Shown here: positions 61,629 through 64,000 of the stretch, piece after piece
Layout of the letters: every line of letters begins with the position of its first letter
Numbering within the stretch: position 1 is the stretch's first letter
Source of the DNA: Microbulbifer sp. YPW16
Lineage (GTDB): Bacteria > Pseudomonadota > Gammaproteobacteria > Pseudomonadales > Cellvibrionaceae
NCBI RefSeq assembly: GCF_021290385.1
Contig: NZ_CP089928.1
Coordinates: 682,001 to 746,000 of the forward strand
Reading direction: 5' to 3'
DNA length: 64,000 nucleotides
Program-made: the position numbers and the translations under genes
The notes under the pieces: generated by a model
The model's input: the letters and a program-made list of their open reading frames with translations, nothing else
The model's database searches: none
Told to the model about the DNA's origin: nothing

Positions 61629-62603
61629 ATGAAGCAAAATCTGATTCAGGAACTGAGTCTCCTGACCAGCGAGGCGCGCAATCCGGACTCGCAGGATATT
61701 GACCTGCTACCCACGTCCGCGGTGCTGGAAAAAATCAATCGTGCTGACCGCGAGGTACCCGAGGCGGTGGGTAAAGTGTTGCCGGAAATTGCCGCTGCGG
61801 TCGAGAGTATCGTGAGCGCCTTTAAGAGTGGCGGCCGACTGGTTTATATGGGCGCGGGCACCAGTGGTCGGCTGGGGATCCTGGACGCAGTGGAATGCCC
61901 GCCCACTTACGGCGTTCCCGAGGATATGGTGGTTGCCCTGATCGCCGGTGGCGATGCGGCAGTTTACCGCGCCCAGGAGGGCGCCGAGGACGATCCCGCC
62001 ATGGGCCGCAAGGATCTCCAGGACATAAATTTGCGCGCCGAGGATGTGGTAGTGGGGATCGCCGCCAGCGGTCGCACCCCGTATGTGCTGGGCGGGCTGG
62101 AATATGCCAACCAGGTCGGCTCTACAACTGTGGCACTTTCCTGCAACAAGGCGGCGGCCATCGCCACAGAGGCCGATATTGCCATCCTTCCGGAAGTAGG
62201 TCCGGAAATCCTCACCGGTTCCACCCGCATGAAAGCCGGGAGCGCCCAGAAACTGGTACTCAACATGCTGACCACTGCCAGCATGCTGCGACTGGGCAAG
62301 AGTTTCCACAACCTGATGGTGGATGTGCAGGCCACCAATGAAAAACTGGTGGGCCGCACTCGCCGGATCGTGATGGAAGCAACCGGCGTTTCTTACGAGG
62401 AGGCAGACCAGGTACTGGGCCAGTGCGACCACAACGCCAAGCTTGCCATAATGATGATCCTGGGAGACCTGGATACCGAGGCTGCGCGGCAGGCCCTCGA
62501 TGAGGCAGACGGATTCCTGCGACTGGCCCTGCAGAAACTGGGCAAAGCGGATAACGAACCCGGGGGCCCGGGTGGTGGTGCCGGCACAGCCGTCAACGGC
62601 TGA
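61629..62603 (+). CDS. murQ: N-acetylmuramic acid 6-phosphate etherase
   Basis: About 324 residues. A SIS-fold etherase that removes D-lactate from MurNAc-6-P to give GlcNAc-6-P in cell wall recycling. [23 protein letters not shown] (73-95) contains E89, matching the catalytic glutamate of E. coli MurQ; the second glutamate is E120 in [29 protein letters not shown] is also conserved. The C-terminus ends in a glycine-rich tail ([15 protein letters not shown]) that is not typical. ATG 61629 is used; a GTG five codons earlier is possible. Confidence 0.95.
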   Translation: MKQNLIQELSLLTSEARNPDSQDIDLLPTSAVLEKINRADREVPEAVGKVLPEIAAAVESIVSAFKSGGRLVYMGAGTSGRLGILDAVECPPTYGVPEDMVVALIAGGDAAVYRAQEGAEDDPAMGRKDLQDINLRAEDVVVGIAASGRTPYVLGGLEYANQVGSTTVALSCNKAAAIATEADIAILPEVGPEILTGSTRMKAGSAQKLVLNMLTTASMLRLGKSFHNLMVDVQATNEKLVGRTRRIVMEATGVSYEEADQVLGQCDHNAKLAIMMILGDLDTEAARQALDEADGFLRLALQKLGKADNEPGGPGGGAGTAVNG

Positions 62604-62725
62604 CCCGCAGCCCGGCTCTCTCGCCTTAACAAACCTCCCGTCGGGCCCGGCCACCGGGCCAGACTTACCTTTAACTGGCGGAGCTGCGACCGGTAACCAG
62701 CAGTAGCCCCCTTTTCGACTCAGCG

Positions 62726-63997
62726 TCAATCCAGCGCCGCAGCCACGGCCTCCAGCCAGTGGCGTACGGGCCGCCGGGTACCGCCCTGCAGGTGCAAAAG
62801 GCAACCGATATTGGCGGTCAGGATCTCCTCCGGGTCACTCGCTTCCAGGTTTTCGAGTTTCTGCCGGCGCAGCGCGCGCGCGATTTTTGGTTGCAGGATG
62901 GAATAGGTTCCGGCGGAACCGCAGCACAGGTGGGCATCCTTTACCGCCGGCAATTCCACCCCCTGCTGCTGGAAAACCTGTTCCACACTGCCTGCCAGCC
63001 CCTGGCCGTGTTGCAGTGTGCAGGGACAGTGAAATACCGCCCGTGCCGGCAGTTTTGTGGCATCGATACCCAGGCGTCCCTCGCTGATGAGGTCTCTGAC
63101 CACTTCCACCGGGTCGCGCATTTTATCCGCCAGTATCTGCGCGCGTTTCGCATAGTAGGGGTCATCGGCCAGCAATGTCGGGTAATCTTTCAACTGCACC
63201 CCACAACCGGAGGCTGTCGAGACGATCGCCCGGATACCCCTGCCACCCTCACTTTCCGCCTGCTCCAGCATCGGCCACCAGGTGTCGATGTTGTTGCGTG
63301 CGTATTCCCTTCCCTCATCCGGGGCGCTGGTGTGGGCACTGACGGCCCCGCAACAACCTGCGGCCCTTGGCGCCAGCAGTGGTACCCGGCAGTGGGACAG
63401 GATGCGCCTGAGCGCCCCGTCGATACCTGGCCGCAAGTCGGGCTGCACACAGCCTGGCAACAGGATCACCGCCCCGCCCTCGGCTGACGTCGCCGAAACC
63501 CGCGTGGCGCTGGCAGCGCTACTGCGCGCCTTTTGCCGGGGGAAGTAAACCCGCCGCAACCGTGGCGGCATCAGCGGGGCGGCAAACCGTCCCAGGCGCA
63601 GCAGCGAGGACAGCAAACCGGGAGTCAGCATCAGCTTCCGCAATAAAGCGCGCAGGCCGTCACCCACACGCCCGCGCGGCGCCAGTCGCTCGGTGGTGGC
63701 ACGACCGATGGCCACCAGCTTGTGGTACTCGACACCCGAGGGGCAGGTTGTCTCACAGCTCTGGCAGGTAACGCAGCGGTCCAGATGCAGGCGGGTGACA
63801 TCACTGGGGGTACCTGTCTCAAGCATCTCCTTGATCAGGTAAATTCGCCCGCGCGGGCTGTCCAGCTCGTTGTATTCCTGCAGGTAAGTGGGACAGGTGG
63901 CAGTGCAGAACCCGCAGTGAACGCAGGCATTCAGTACTTTTTCAGCCCGTTGCGCATCACCGGGAGTGAGCAGGCCGTCGATGATGTTGACCTGCAT
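62726..63997 (-). CDS. glcF: Glycolate oxidase iron-sulfur subunit GlcF
   Basis: A 423-residue protein with two [4Fe-4S] motifs: CVHCGFCTATCP (25-36) and CVTCQSCETTCP (75-86). Two CCG-type heterodisulfide-reductase-like domains follow (LLPGCVQPDLRPG...AAGCCGAVSAH; FHCPCTLQHGQGL...HLCCGSAGTYS). This is GlcF of the GlcDEF glycolate dehydrogenase, which oxidises glycolate to glyoxylate at the membrane. The ATG at 63997 is three bases from the window edge; GlcF proteins normally start like this. glcD and glcE are presumably just outside the window. It converges on murQ. Confidence 0.93.
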   Translation of the reverse strand: MQVNIIDGLLTPGDAQRAEKVLNACVHCGFCTATCPTYLQEYNELDSPRGRIYLIKEMLETGTPSDVTRLHLDRCVTCQSCETTCPSGVEYHKLVAIGRATTERLAPRGRVGDGLRALLRKLMLTPGLLSSLLRLGRFAAPLMPPRLRRVYFPRQKARSSAASATRVSATSAEGGAVILLPGCVQPDLRPGIDGALRRILSHCRVPLLAPRAAGCCGAVSAHTSAPDEGREYARNNIDTWWPMLEQAESEGGRGIRAIVSTASGCGVQLKDYPTLLADDPYYAKRAQILADKMRDPVEVVRDLISEGRLGIDATKLPARAVFHCPCTLQHGQGLAGSVEQVFQQQGVELPAVKDAHLCCGSAGTYSILQPKIARALRRQKLENLEASDPEEILTANIGCLLHLQGGTRRPVRHWLEAVAAALD

Positions 63998-64000
63998 GCG

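Overview
The window reads as ordinary, gene-dense chromosome of a GC-rich gammaproteobacterium. ZipA, a csdA/csdE/tcdA group, FadD, a System I (Ccm) cytochrome c maturation locus and HsbR/HsbA-like regulators all point to Gammaproteobacteria. A marine Cellvibrionales-type organism such as Microbulbifer is my guess, not something the sequence proves. I see no IS element, prophage, integron or CRISPR array.

Layout. 1-8.3 kb: small housekeeping genes (a GIN-domain exported protein, HIT protein, a globin-like protein without the usual heme histidine, SlyD, DCC thioredoxin-like protein, TcdA, a fused cysteine desulfurase/SufE, TatD, a LysE exporter, Hsp20 and a small exported protein). 8.3-13.5 kb: a tightly overlapping four-gene catabolic-looking operon (flavin monooxygenase, BASS transporter, two dehydrogenases) divergent from an AraC regulator. 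13.5-18.7 kb: lipoproteins, two metallopeptidases and an RNA-like region (15225-15413) rich in GGGA motifs. 18.7-27.2 kb: PsiE, fatty acid genes (FadD, SCP2, acyl-CoA dehydrogenase, AraC regulator), fumarase and small membrane proteins. 27.3-36.8 kb: one long minus-strand series ccmH-ccmI-smc-zipA-ligA-hypothetical. 36.9-39.1 kb: two near-identical tRNA-Val/tRNA-Asp operons, each with a perfect 22-bp-arm terminator and trailed by members of a structured repeat family. 39.2-47.3 kb: BCCT transporter, YigZ and the rest of the cytochrome c maturation genes (ccmABCDEFG). 47.4-50.4 kb: an HsbR/HsbA-type phosphatase and anti-anti-sigma pair, and tRNA-Arg. 50.7-57.5 kb: a porin, large MscS channel, isoaspartyl peptidase, DJ-1/PfpI protein and a 2OG-Fe(II) oxygenase-like protein. 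57.9-62.6 kb: a MurNAc utilisation locus (MurR-type regulator, SSS transporter, BadF-type kinase, MurQ). 62.7-64 kb: GlcF.

How the genes work together. CcmABCD would deliver heme to CcmE, and CcmF/G/H/I would attach it to apocytochromes; the operon is split by about 5 kb carrying the tRNA repeats. The MurNAc genes make a plausible PTS-free route: uptake by a sodium symporter, phosphorylation by a BadF-type sugar kinase, ether cleavage by MurQ, and control by a SIS-domain regulator. The FadD, SCP2 and acyl-CoA dehydrogenase genes lie in series on one strand and probably serve fatty acid activation and oxidation.

The observations most worth a second look are the tRNA-linked repeat family with compensating hairpins (37181-39098), the candidate CsrA-binding RNA (15225-15413), the HsbR-like protein with a pseudo-receiver, the CsdA-CsdE fusion beside tcdA, and the leader peptide that ends two bases before murQ.
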